Shown: positions 1 to 8,300 of the stretch, piece after piece | How positions within the stretch are numbered: position 1 is the first letter of the stretch | How the letters are laid out: every line of letters starts with the position of its first letter | Assembly: GCA_900766975.1 (NCBI GenBank) | Contig: CAAFXO010000056.1 | Coordinates: forward strand, 1 to 9,369 | Reading direction: 5' to 3' | Length of the DNA stretch: 9,369 nt | DNA from: Bacteroidales bacterium | GTDB lineage: Bacteria > Bacteroidota > Bacteroidia > Bacteroidales > Muribaculaceae | The notes under the pieces: model-generated | The model's input: only the letters and a program-made list of their open reading frames with translations | What the model was told of the DNA's origin: nothing | Databases searched by the model: none | Position numbers and translations under genes: made by a program

Positions 1-1042
1 AAATATTAACATAACCGGGGAGTGTATAGCTGGGATAGTCACCATCCATTACATACGATCCGATCATAATCATATCAAGAGTCTCGTTATACCAGAAGGA
101 ATGGGGGTATTCGGGAGTCTCGAATTCCCAAGCCTTTACGGTGCCGGTCACCGCATCGACCAAAGAATAGGTGGGGGCTACAGCAGTACCATCAATATAG
201 GGTGCATATGCCACTGCGATCTTATCTTTGAGAGCGCCGGCGACATGACCTTTACTGATCTCCGTAATGGTATAATCGTCGTTAACTCTATAGAGCATAG
301 ACTCAACGTCGGCATAGTTGCCTGAGCAGAGAAGATAGAGGCAGTCATCACAAACGATGAATTGACGGGGATTCAGACCCACTTCAAATGTCTTCTCGAC
401 AGTCATGGTTTCGGGATCAACGATGCTGGCGGTCTTGCCGTAGGTGGGGTAGTTCATACCGTCGCTCTCAGGCACATAGATTTTGCCGCGATAGAGTGCG
501 ATCTGATCGGGGTTGGGACCTACCTTCACACTCTTGTCGATGGTAAGAGAGAGTGTGTCAAGACGTGCCAAGTAACCGTCGTACATAGAAATGAAAACTT
601 TGTCTTTGCGGCAAACCATAGAGTAGGGAGTAGTGCCGTTGGAGGGATCTTCGGCAAGTTTGATCTGCTTGATAGAGAGGTTGGTAGCCTTGTCGATGAT
701 CTCGATAGTGTTCGACTGAGAAGTGCCGACATAGATCTTGCTGCCATACACCACACAGCACTGGGGAGTGTCACCGAGGCTGCGGCTGTTGGCTGCCTTG
801 AAGACACCGGTCTTGATGCTGAGATTCTTAAGATCGATAGCGTTGAGGCTGCCCTCGATGTTATTGTACATATTGCCCTGTGTCAAGGCATAGACATCAG
901 AACCTATAAATACAGGAGTTGGTTCTTCTACAACAATGGGTTCATCTTCGCCGGGATTTTCGGGGTCGTTGTTGTCATCACTACAAGACACCATGCTCAT
1001 GCCAAGCAGGGGTAAGAAGAGTAGATAAAAAAGTTTTTTCAT
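1..1042 (-). CDS. btuG: BtuG-like surface lipoprotein, YncE/DUF5074-type beta-propeller (C-terminus cut by window edge)
   Basis: Start ATG is at 1042-1040; 347 codons are visible and the frame runs off base 1. Seen: the N-terminus MKKLFYLLFLPLLGMSMVSC is a lipoprotein signal with the lipid-bearing Cys at residue 20, followed by an acidic stretch (SDDNNDPENPGEDEP), the usual surface-export type of signal in Bacteroidetes lipoproteins. After about residue 45 come repeated propeller blades of the form P-x-x-hydrophobic ... KIYV/VFIS ... (near residues 92, 137, 174 and 223), typical of YncE-like seven-bladed propellers. Known: in Bacteroides, BtuG proteins have this architecture, bind cobalamin very tightly and sit as a lid on BtuB. 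It lies 52 bases downstream of a btuB-like gene under a cobalamin riboswitch, which supports a role in B12 capture. Without that context it could only be called a YncE-family lipoprotein. Cobalamin-binding residues cannot be judged from this sequence alone. Confidence 0.85.
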   Translation of the reverse strand, partial: MKKLFYLLFLPLLGMSMVSCSDDNNDPENPGEDEPIVVEEPTPVFIGSDVYALTQGNMYNNIEGSLNAIDLKNLSIKTGVFKAANSRSLGDTPQCCVVYGSKIYVGTSQSNTIEIIDKATNLSIKQIKLAEDPSNGTTPYSMVCRKDKVFISMYDGYLARLDTLSLTIDKSVKVGPNPDQIALYRGKIYVPESDGMNYPTYGKTASIVDPETMTVEKTFEVGLNPRQFIVCDDCLYLLCSGNYADVESMLYRVNDDYTITEISKGHVAGALKDKIAVAYAPYIDGTAVAPTYSLVDAVTGTVKAWEFETPEYPHSFWYNETLDMIMIGSYVMDGDYPSYTLPGYVNI

Positions 1043-1094
1043 TTGGTTTTGGAAATATTAGATTGTTTATTTAAATGATTGTTTCTATTTTAGA

Positions 1095-3149
1095 TTATAG
1101 TCGATATTCAATCGAGACTGCCCAGGAGCGTCCCGGCATAGGATATCGAGCCACGATCTCATATTGCTTGTCGAGGGCGTTGATCAGGTCGGCGCGCAGA
1201 GTCAATGAGGATTGTTTGATACGAATCTCGCGATAGAGGCTAAAGCCAATCTCCATGTATCCCGGTATGTGCGAGGAGGGAAGATTGACAGTCTCGGCAT
1301 ATCTCGCTGAGCAACCTGTGCCGTGAGCCACGACATTAACCCAGGGATTCTGCCAGGTGAGCGACCAACCGCCCGAGTTTAGCGGAATGTAGGGTAGTTG
1401 TTTCATCCAGTCTGCCATCGTGCGGTCGGTGCGTGGAGCTGCCCTCTGATAACTATAGTTGCCGGTCAGGATCAGGTCGTGACCCTCCGCCGGGCGGAAG
1501 TCGGCATTTAGGGTGACATCGACACCGAGGATTCTTACTTCGCCGAGATTCTTCATCGTCATCACAAACATATTATAAGGCATGGCGACAATCTTGTTTT
1601 TCACACGATTGAAGTAGCCGTCGGCAGAGAGTTCGAGCTCGGGCAACCATGAAGCGATGTGGCGGGACCATGTCATGCCGAGGTTGAGCTGACGTGCTAT
1701 CTCCGGCTCGAGGTTGATCGACCCGTAATGGTCGAAATAGAGTTCGTTGAAGGTGGGCATACGCATTCCCGATTTGTAGGAGGTGCGTATATACCACTGT
1801 TCATTGGCTATGGGTTGGAGGTTGAAACTTATTGAGGGCGATACTTTACAGTGGTCGATATGCTCATCGCCGGCTTGGGGCAGGTCGCTGATATAGGATA
1901 GGAGCCCATGGGCGGTGGCGGTGAGTCGCCATATCCGATATTTGACAGAGATTGACTGTAGGAGAGAGTTGCGCTGAGGATGGTTGTTGCCTCGCAGGTT
2001 GCTCGACATGGCATTGTGCCAGTAATCGGCGCAGTAGGAGAGTGCCAAGTCGCTGATCGGGGTGTATTTCACCGCAGCTGAGATATATTCCTCTTGTTGG
2101 AGATAGCGATTGTCAAGGATGCCATCGGGGTAGATGCCATCGATGTCGGTATATCTCAGGTCGGTCCAATCATATTTGGCAAGTGCGCGGAAGGATACGT
2201 TGTGAGCGAAACGACCGTCATAACGCAGTTGCGCCATCAGGTCTTTGTCATGAAGATGCTGATTGCTCTTGTTGTTGTAATATTTCACCGGTCCGGGGAG
2301 GTGGCGCGAGCTGTCATACCAGTAGGTTTTGGCTTGCAGACTATGGTCATCGTTGACCTTCCAGAGGGCGTTCATCTCAACATGCCCGGTATTGGTCTGA
2401 GAGTTATTGCGTTTCTCGCGTGTAGTCTCCTTGCCATTATATATGGTGAAGGGGTAGTTGTTGCGGGCATGGAGATATTCGCCGTTGAGCGAGAATTTGA
2501 AGTTGCTGCCATTGGCGATGCCGAAGCGCAGTGAAGGATTCCAAGTGCCGAAAGATGCGGCGCGCAACTTGACGGCCAACTCGGGACGGCGCGATGACAG
2601 ATCAGCGGCGTCGATGGTCGAGATGCTGAGGGTGGAGGCAGAGGCGAGTGTGCGTGCCGATTGTAGCAGGTCATCGCCATCACCCATACGGATGGAGAGG
2701 GAGGAGAGGCAATCTAAAGAAAAACGAGAGAGGTCGATCTGGCCGCTCTGGGCGTCGCCGAGTGCCACGCCGTCGTAGGTTACGCCGGTGTGCTGAGTGC
2801 CGAGGCCGCGAACAGACACAGTCTTCATACCTCCCGAACCGCCATAATCGCGGAGGTTCACTCCCGGCAGACGGTGGATAGCATCAGATATGTCGGTGAT
2901 GCCTGCCACTTGGAAGGTGGTGGCATCGATGCTATATGTCGGAGCCGATTCTTGTTCTTGGCGTGACGCCACGACTTCGAGGTCGGAAAGCTCAACCACA
3001 CCATCTTGCGCCATATATGCCGAATCGGGCAACTCCACCCGGTGTGAAGATGCTGTAGTGATGGCATCAAAAAAGAAAGCTGCTACAGCTGATTGCGCTG
3101 TTGCAGCCACGATGATGCTTGCTATGACATATTTAAAATGCTTTCTCAT
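1095..3149 (-). CDS. btuB: BtuB-like TonB-dependent outer-membrane cobalamin transporter
   Basis: Protein of 684 residues. Start chosen at ATG 3149-3147 because it begins a clear signal peptide (MRKHFKYVIASIIVAATAQS, cleavage near AVAA, residue 24). The frame stays open back to a GTG at 3242, but that stretch overlaps the riboswitch and lacks signal character. Domains seen: a TonB-box-like DLEVVAS at about residues 56-62; a plug domain with DISDAIHRLPGVNLRDYGG and SVRGLG, ending near residue 165; then a long beta-barrel with alternating aromatic strands, LYFDHYG and a final PGRSWAVSIEYRL strand. Length fits BtuB-class receptors and is much shorter than SusC-type transporters (about 1000 residues). 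Known: BtuB moves B12 across the outer membrane using TonB-ExbBD energy. The cobalamin riboswitch in the leader and btuG downstream argue for corrinoids rather than siderophores or heme as substrate. Confidence 0.9.
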   Translation of the reverse strand: MRKHFKYVIASIIVAATAQSAVAAFFFDAITTASSHRVELPDSAYMAQDGVVELSDLEVVASRQEQESAPTYSIDATTFQVAGITDISDAIHRLPGVNLRDYGGSGGMKTVSVRGLGTQHTGVTYDGVALGDAQSGQIDLSRFSLDCLSSLSIRMGDGDDLLQSARTLASASTLSISTIDAADLSSRRPELAVKLRAASFGTWNPSLRFGIANGSNFKFSLNGEYLHARNNYPFTIYNGKETTREKRNNSQTNTGHVEMNALWKVNDDHSLQAKTYWYDSSRHLPGPVKYYNNKSNQHLHDKDLMAQLRYDGRFAHNVSFRALAKYDWTDLRYTDIDGIYPDGILDNRYLQQEEYISAAVKYTPISDLALSYCADYWHNAMSSNLRGNNHPQRNSLLQSISVKYRIWRLTATAHGLLSYISDLPQAGDEHIDHCKVSPSISFNLQPIANEQWYIRTSYKSGMRMPTFNELYFDHYGSINLEPEIARQLNLGMTWSRHIASWLPELELSADGYFNRVKNKIVAMPYNMFVMTMKNLGEVRILGVDVTLNADFRPAEGHDLILTGNYSYQRAAPRTDRTMADWMKQLPYIPLNSGGWSLTWQNPWVNVVAHGTGCSARYAETVNLPSSHIPGYMEIGFSLYREIRIKQSSLTLRADLINALDKQYEIVARYPMPGRSWAVSIEYRL

Positions 3150-3258
3150 CCTCGTGGAAAACTGTTTTATTTTAGAAATGCTTTCAAGAGATGGTCGGAC
3201 TATTACCGTAGCGGGACTGTAGAGGAATTTCACCTCATTCACCTAAGAGCTTGAAAGC
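3143..3258 (-). ncRNA. Cobalamin riboswitch (compact, class II-like) in the btuB leader
   Basis: Reading the minus strand, a perfect 9-bp closing helix pairs GCTTTCAAG (3258-3250) with CTTGAAAGC (3188-3180). Inside it is the conserved cobalamin core: GGTGAAATTCC (3234-3224), with hairpin GAGG/CCTC around TGAAATT, then ACAGTCCCGCTACGGTAA (3219-3202) and TAGTCCG (3202-3196). The aptamer is about 79 nt, and the peripheral helices of the large class I form between CGGTAA and the AGTCCG segment are absent, as in compact (class II, hydroxocobalamin/AdoCbl-variant) aptamers. Downstream, TTTTC (3161-3157) can pair with GAGAA (3147-3143), leaving loop CACGAGGAT, which holds most of the ATG; this is the likely expression platform. 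No intrinsic terminator is seen between aptamer and start, so control is probably translational. Expected effect: ligand represses btuB and btuG. Ligand form is not decidable from sequence. Confidence 0.85.
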
Positions 3259-3304
3259 GAAGCGATAACAAAATCGCCAAGTCACAAGCCCCCCAAAAGC
3301 AATG

Positions 3305-3336
3305 CAAAGTTAAAAAAAATAATCCACAAAACCAAA
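3305..3336 (-). promoter_or_regulatory. Bacteroidetes-type promoter for btuB-btuG
   Basis: On the minus strand, TAACTTTG (3312-3305) matches the Bacteroidetes -7 consensus TAnnTTTG exactly. A TTTG (3336-3333) lies 20 bases upstream, the normal spacing for the -33 box. Transcription would begin near 3298, about 40 bases before the 5' helix of the cobalamin riboswitch, giving a leader of about 150 nt. The promoter lies downstream of the terminator at 3389-3419, so the B12 operon is an independent unit. Confidence 0.7.
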
Positions 3337-3342
3337 TCCCCA

Positions 3343-3377
3343 CCCCGAGCCGCGTAGCCAAGACAACCTAAATCGGG
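3343..3377. repeat. Piece of a dispersed intergenic repeat (copy A)
   Basis: CCCCGAGCCGCGTAGCC at 3343-3359 is identical to 8585-8601, and similarity continues weakly: copy A reads CAACCTAAATCGGG where the other copy reads CATCAGTTAAATCAGGG. CCCGA (3344-3348) and TCGGG (3373-3377) can pair, making a small hairpin upstream of the btuB promoter. A 17-base identity between two spacers in this small window is unlikely by chance. Confidence 0.6.
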
Positions 3378-3388
3378 AAAAGAGGATA

Positions 3389-3419
3389 AAAAAATCCGCA
3401 CCTTAGGCGCGGATTTTTT
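3389..3419 (-). terminator. Intrinsic terminator of the 480-residue secreted-protein gene
   Basis: Perfect 11-base arms AAAAAATCCGC (3389-3399) and GCGGATTTTTT (3409-3419) enclose a loop in which CC and GG can pair further. A run of A/T on both sides lets it work both ways. The one internal mismatch is A-C on the plus strand but G-U on the minus strand, so the minus transcript forms the better stem. This fits termination of the gene ending at 3447, 28 bases upstream of it. Confidence 0.85.
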
Positions 3420-3446
3420 AGTGTGACTAAGCTTTATGCTTATTTT

Positions 3447-4889
3447 TTACTTCACGAGGATTTTCGAGCAGCTGCCATCGGCGCGGCGCACGATATTGAT
3501 GCCTCGAGTAGGCTCGGCTACACGTCGACCATCGATGGTGTAGATGTCGGTGATTTCAGCTGATGATGCGTCGGCCTTGATGTCAGCAACGCCACTATCA
3601 TCGGATGAGATAATTACTGTGCCTGCCGGATTGCCATTGGCGTCGACCACATAGTGACTCTCTTCAGACCAAATCGCACCTTCGGGATAGGTGATTACGG
3701 CTGTGCCGAGGTCTAAGTCGTTTGTTACAAAGGCTGCATGGCCATCATTAGAGGTAGCTGTGATATTGACGTTATCATAGAATATGACTTTAGAGTCCGG
3801 TACGTTAATGGCTGGAGCATCGCCGGATATTGCAGTCACTTTGGCGTTGTAGAAAGCCAGCATTTCGGCTCGTATAGCCGAGGCATCTGCATTATCTGTG
3901 GTGATAGTGAGTGAGCCGCCTTCAGCATGGTTCGATATAGTACAAATATTACAGATCAGTTTTACAGCATCGTCGTTTTGGCTCTTAAGATAACAATCGC
4001 CTTTTGCCGATATAAAGAACGCACCCGACCTTTGGTTAGTGGCGTATATGCAACTAAGGTCTGACGTCATATTGACATCTGTGAGTGTAAGGAAAGAGGT
4101 AGAAGGGTCGTACGACACACTGCCTGTGAGGCCATCGGTGCGGAAATTATTGCAGTTTAGTGAGTTAATGTAAGTACCGCCGATGTAAAATTCGTATGGA
4201 TCTGCTGAGTCGAATTTCACGATATTATCGCCTTTGATAGGGATGTCGTCAGCATCGACGATTGTGCCTCCGATAAGTGCGGTGTTGAGGGGCTCTACGA
4301 TTCCGACTTTTCGCAAACTCATCGGGCTGTATGCGTCATTGGATTTAAGACCGGAAATTGCGGCTTGGTTAATGCCTTGGAAGGTGGTCGGCTCGCATCC
4401 TTCGTTAAGTGAATATAGGTAGTTGATTTCGGCGATTCCGTTTCCGAGTAAGCCATAGTTTTGACCTGTCACATGCATCCATTTGATTGAAGCAGGGTAT
4501 TCCAGGACTCCGTTTGTGAGTTGTATGCCAATGTCGGTAGCGTTGATAGTGAGAGTCGGTTGGTTAACTTCCTTAAAATAACTGATATAATTCTCACCAG
4601 TGATGTCAAGGCCTATGACACCATTGAGTGTGACATCGCCATCGATTACGATTTTAAGTTCCGGTAGTAAGGATTTTATAGCGGCACTTTCACCCCCCTC
4701 GATTGTTGTGTTTCTGATAATCAGTTTGTTAGGTTTGGTAAATTCGTAGAAAATCACTTTACCGTCGCCCAAGACATCATCTTGGTTTTCGGTGGTGACT
4801 TGCGTGCCTGCGATCCATAGGTCGAAGGCTTCGGCGTTGGCAGTCACGCTCGCCATCAACGCCATAAGTGCTAAAAATAGTTTTTTCAT
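3447..4889 (-). CDS. Secreted two-module beta-rich protein with T9SS-like C-terminal tail
   Basis: 480 residues, ATG at 4889. A signal peptide is clear (MKKLFLALMALMASVTANA, cleavage after about residue 19, no lipobox). The mature protein seems to contain two related modules. One starts near residue 22 with FDLWIAGTQVTTENQDDVLG, the other near residue 231 with YEFYIGGTYINS and VSYDPSTSFLTLTDVNM. Each opening is followed by short beta-strand repeats (ALTIT-, AIKS-, AINV-like), as in right-handed beta-solenoid or carbohydrate-binding repeat proteins. The last about 45 residues (DIYTIDGRRVAEPTRG, then a KILVK end) match the T9SS type A sorting-tail pattern, so export across the outer membrane and possible surface anchoring are inferred. 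No catalytic motif is seen; ligand unknown. It is separated from btuB by its own terminator, so a B12 role is not supported. Codon use is more AT-rich than in the large gene at 5325-8387. Confidence 0.8.
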   Translation of the reverse strand: MKKLFLALMALMASVTANAEAFDLWIAGTQVTTENQDDVLGDGKVIFYEFTKPNKLIIRNTTIEGGESAAIKSLLPELKIVIDGDVTLNGVIGLDITGENYISYFKEVNQPTLTINATDIGIQLTNGVLEYPASIKWMHVTGQNYGLLGNGIAEINYLYSLNEGCEPTTFQGINQAAISGLKSNDAYSPMSLRKVGIVEPLNTALIGGTIVDADDIPIKGDNIVKFDSADPYEFYIGGTYINSLNCNNFRTDGLTGSVSYDPSTSFLTLTDVNMTSDLSCIYATNQRSGAFFISAKGDCYLKSQNDDAVKLICNICTISNHAEGGSLTITTDNADASAIRAEMLAFYNAKVTAISGDAPAINVPDSKVIFYDNVNITATSNDGHAAFVTNDLDLGTAVITYPEGAIWSEESHYVVDANGNPAGTVIISSDDSGVADIKADASSAEITDIYTIDGRRVAEPTRGINIVRRADGSCSKILVK

Positions 4890-5037
4890 ACTTTATGCTT
4901 GTTTGGGTTAATAATTGATTCAATATATTTCTGCAAATTAAGCATTAATTATGGCTTTTAAGTTTAAATTCAGGAACATTTTATATCACTACAGGAACAA
5001 AACAGGGCTAAATACGTAATTTTTAGAGAGAATTGCC

Positions 5038-5149
5038 TTAAAAATACGAGTGGAAGGGTTGAGGTGTCGGTGATAGTTGCCATACCGACGATGAGGAATA
5101 ACCGGACTACCTTGGGTGTCTCGCAAGCGAGCCATGCGGAAGACGAATC
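5038..5149. repeat. Dispersed intergenic repeat, about 110 bases (copy C)
   Basis: It aligns along its length with 8631-8760. Both begin TTAAAAA(A)TACGAG, share GTGTCGGTGA, and end with GGTGTCTCGCAAGCGAG (5115-5131, identical 17 bases), then TGCGGA-GACG-ATC. The 8631 copy is about 18 bases longer through insertions in its middle. The CTCGC-AA-GCGAG palindrome (5120-5131) is the best-kept part, and GTCGGT...ACCGAC forms a further hairpin in this copy. Function unknown. Confidence 0.7.
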
Positions 5150-5216
5150 AGCGCGATGGAAGCTCGTAATACCAATTCAGATGCGTAGACAAATTATCGA
5201 TAATATTTCCCCAAAA

Positions 5217-5248
5217 TTTCGAATTTTTAAATAAAAAGTGTATCTTTG
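5217..5248 (+). promoter_or_regulatory. Bacteroidetes-type promoter for the 1020-residue secreted protein
   Basis: TATCTTTG (5241-5248) fits TAnnTTTG exactly. TTTC (5217-5220), one base off TTTG, lies 20 bases upstream. Transcription would begin near 5255, leaving a leader of about 70 bases before ATG 5325. The match supports the ATG at 5325 over a TTG at 5277 as start. Confidence 0.65.
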
Positions 5249-5324
5249 TAAATATTTTTAGCGGATTTCATAATACTTGAGATCAAATCAAATAACACTT
5301 TTTTCAACTATACCCAACCTATTT

Positions 5325-8300
5325 ATGAGCATTTTTACCAAGAAATCATTGTTTGCATTCCTTTTTGCCTTTGCACTCACCGCACCGAGCATAAAGACAC
5401 AAGCCGCTGAAAGCCTGCCATATACATGCGACTTCAGCGAAGAAGAACTCGCCACCTGGTCACTCCAAGACCTCGATGGCGACGGCTTCAACTGGTATTA
5501 CGGCGAAAGCAACATCGGAGGCTACGGCGCCGCTTCAAGCTACAGCTCTGACAATGACGTCAACAACGTCATGCTCTCCCCCGCCATCGCCCTTGAAGCC
5601 AACAGCAAATACATCCTCTCCTTCACCGCCTACACATCCTACTACGAACGAGAAAACCTCGAAGTGGGTATCGGCACATCTACCGACATCTCTACCCACA
5701 CCATCCTCCTCTCGCAAGTGATCAAAAACTACTATGGAGAAAAGATCGAGCTCACCCTCCCCGAACTGGAGAGTGGCGAATACTACCTCAGCTTCCGCCA
5801 TCATCTCGACCCCGGCAAGGGTATGATCATCGTAATCAAAGACCTCAAACTCGGCGCCCCCGAGGGTGGTACTCTCAAGGGTAAAGTATCCTTGAGCGGC
5901 AGCACCGACTGCTCCGGCGTGTCGGTAAGCCTCGCCGAAGACTCCGAACACTTCAGCATGGTGACCGGCGCCGACGGCGAGTATCAGTTTGTCAAGGTGC
6001 CTGCCGGCAGTTACACAGTAGTCGCCGACCGTCATGGCTATGTCACCAAAGAGCTGACGGCAAGCGTGGCTGACGATCAGACCACCACACTCGACATCGC
6101 ACTGAGTGAGATGCCCAAAGGATCATTCACCGGAAGCATGAGCCACAGCGACGGTAGCCCCATAGTGGGTGCCAAGATCGAAATCAGCGGCTATGATCAA
6201 TACAGCACCGTAACAGATGCCGATGGTAAGTTCAGCGTCTCCGATGTAACCATCAACGACCCTGTAGCCTCCGTCTACACCATCGTCGCGCAGAAGAACC
6301 TCCTCGACGACAACACCATCGTCAGCACCCTCTCCGAGAGCGAACCCACAACCCACCTCACCCTGCCGATGACACAAAGCGCCATCGCACCCCTCAGCAT
6401 CTCCGCTGACGGCAATGGCACCGTAACCTGGAAACGTCCCGCACACCTCCGTCAGCATCTCTACGACAATGACGAAGCGGATAGTCCCTACGGTTACGAG
6501 ACCGGTTCGCTGAACAATGTAGTAGGCAACCTCTTCCCCTATCCGATGACCCTCCACAGCCTCACATACTACTCCACAGAGGTGGCTTACCAGGCAGAGA
6601 CACTCACCATCTATGTGATCGGCGTAGACAGCAACGGACAACCCACCGGCAATGTGCTCTACACCACTAAGATCCCCAACATGCCCGACACATGGAGCGA
6701 AGTGACCCTCCCCACACCCTTGCGCTGTGACAACGGTTGCGCGATTGCCATCGCCGCTGACGGCGCTTTCGGCATCGCTCGCGACAACAACACCGAAGTA
6801 TTGGCAGGCAACAAATCATTCTTCGCCTCCTTCTACACCGCCCCTGACACCTACCGCTATTTCAGCGAATTGAACTACGGCGGTGCTCTGATGATACGAG
6901 CCGTCGGCGAGAACATCGAAGAGACTCCCGAAGATGATATCGAATACCTCGTGCAGCGCCATAACACCAACGACTACGACAATCCCGACGCGTGGGTGTC
7001 TTTCCCCACGACCCAAGGCTATAGCCTCACCGACAGCGACTGGGATAGCCTCCCTCAAGGCTATTACATCTACACCGTAAAGGCTCACTACACTATCGAC
7101 GACGTTACCTCCAAAGTGACATCCTCCGAGAAGGTGGAGAAAGATATGCGCAGCAACCTCACTCTCCATCTCACCACCAACTCCGGCAACCCCAACGATG
7201 CCGAAGGTGCCCTCTTCGAAGTCTACCATCCGGGATATGACCCTCACACAGCTACCGTAGAAAATGGTGTTGCCACCATCTCCAATCTCCTCAAAGGTGA
7301 CTACTCCGTGAGAGTCAGCAAGAAAGGCTTCGAGATCTACGAGTCTACCATCACCCTGCAAGATGGCGTACAAACCATCGATGCCGAGCTGAACCAAAAA
7401 ATCCTCCCTGTAGTCAATATCGACTATCTCGCCGATAGCAAGACACTGGCATGGGACCTCTTTGCCGATATCCATGAAGACTTCGATGGCGACGACTTCA
7501 CCGACTTTGAGATCGACGCTCCCGGCGAAACAGGCTGGAACTACTACGATGGCGATATGTATTATACCTACGGCTTCAGCGCCATCTCATTCCCCGGAAT
7601 GACTGAGAAGATGGCTGCCATCATCTTCAATGGTAGCGAAACATCTCCCGAGATGCCGCAAGAAACTGCCCACAGCGGTCTGCGAGCTCTGGCATGCTTC
7701 GACGCTGCCGCCACCATGAGCTCCGAAGGTGGCGAAATCACCAAGCACCAAACCGATGATTGGTTTATCACCCCCGCCTTGAACTATCATCGCGACTTCA
7801 AATTCTCCTTCTATGGTCGCAGCTACACATATACCGACGGCTTATTGGAGAATGTGCAGGTAGGTTACTCCACCACCGGCATGGCTCCCGAAGACTTCAC
7901 ATTCATCTCCGGCGTAATCGACCTCCCTGTGGAATATGAGCATTACGAATTTGACATACCGAAAGAGGCAAAATATGTAGCCATCAACAACTGCACCTTC
8001 GATGGATTCTTCCTGCTGATCGACGATGTGGCGCTCACCACCGGCATCAAGCACTCCGGCGAGGGTCCCTCCTACGGATCTTTCACCGGTTACCGGGTGA
8101 CCGTAGATGGCAATAGCACCGAGTTGCCGGCAGATGTCACCACCATGTCGCTCAGCGACCTGGCAGAGGGAAGCCACACTGCGAGCATTGTGAAGCTTTA
8201 CGCCTCCGGAGAATCTGCACCCCTCACCCTCGAGTTCAACAACACTGCCGGCATCGTAGAGACTGCTGTCGATGCCACCGAGCCGGTGATCTACTACAAC

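Larger units (their letters stand above)
4890..5324. other. 435-base divergent spacer: two promoter regions and a repeat
   Basis: This spacer separates two divergently transcribed secreted-protein genes. It holds a dispersed repeat (5038-5149) and the plus-strand promoter at 5217-5248. For the minus gene, only a weak -7 candidate is seen: TTAATTTG on the minus strand at 4941-4934, one mismatch from consensus, without a convincing upstream box. No tRNA and no convincing coding region were found here; the frame of the plus gene does remain open back to a TTG at 5277, but this lacks support as a start. Confidence 0.6.

Noticed and set aside
362..1015. Long plus-strand open frame opposite btuG
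   Set aside because: It is antisense to a well-supported lipoprotein gene, has no signal, motif or promoter, and arises from codon bias in the real gene.
3150..3242. A 31-residue N-terminal extension of BtuB from GTG 3242
   Set aside because: It would put riboswitch core sequence into coding, uses a GTG, and places the signal peptide 31 residues inside the protein.
3143..3258. Full class I AdoCbl riboswitch
   Set aside because: Only about 79 nt lie within the closing helix and the large peripheral arm is missing, so the compact type fits better.
3447..4889. Assigning the 480-residue protein to the B12 system as a BtuH-like binder
   Set aside because: It has no lipobox, has a T9SS tail, and is separated from btuB by a terminator and a new promoter.
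5277..5324. A 16-residue extension of the large secreted protein from TTG 5277
   Set aside because: The signal peptide starts cleanly at ATG 5325 and the TTG is a rare start with no support.
6816..7475. Minus-strand open frames opposite the large secreted protein (also 5535-6035, 6123-6641, 7842-8525)
   Set aside because: Their Gly/Val/Asp-rich composition mirrors the ATC/CTC/ACC-rich codons of the sense gene; no domain or initiation signals are seen.
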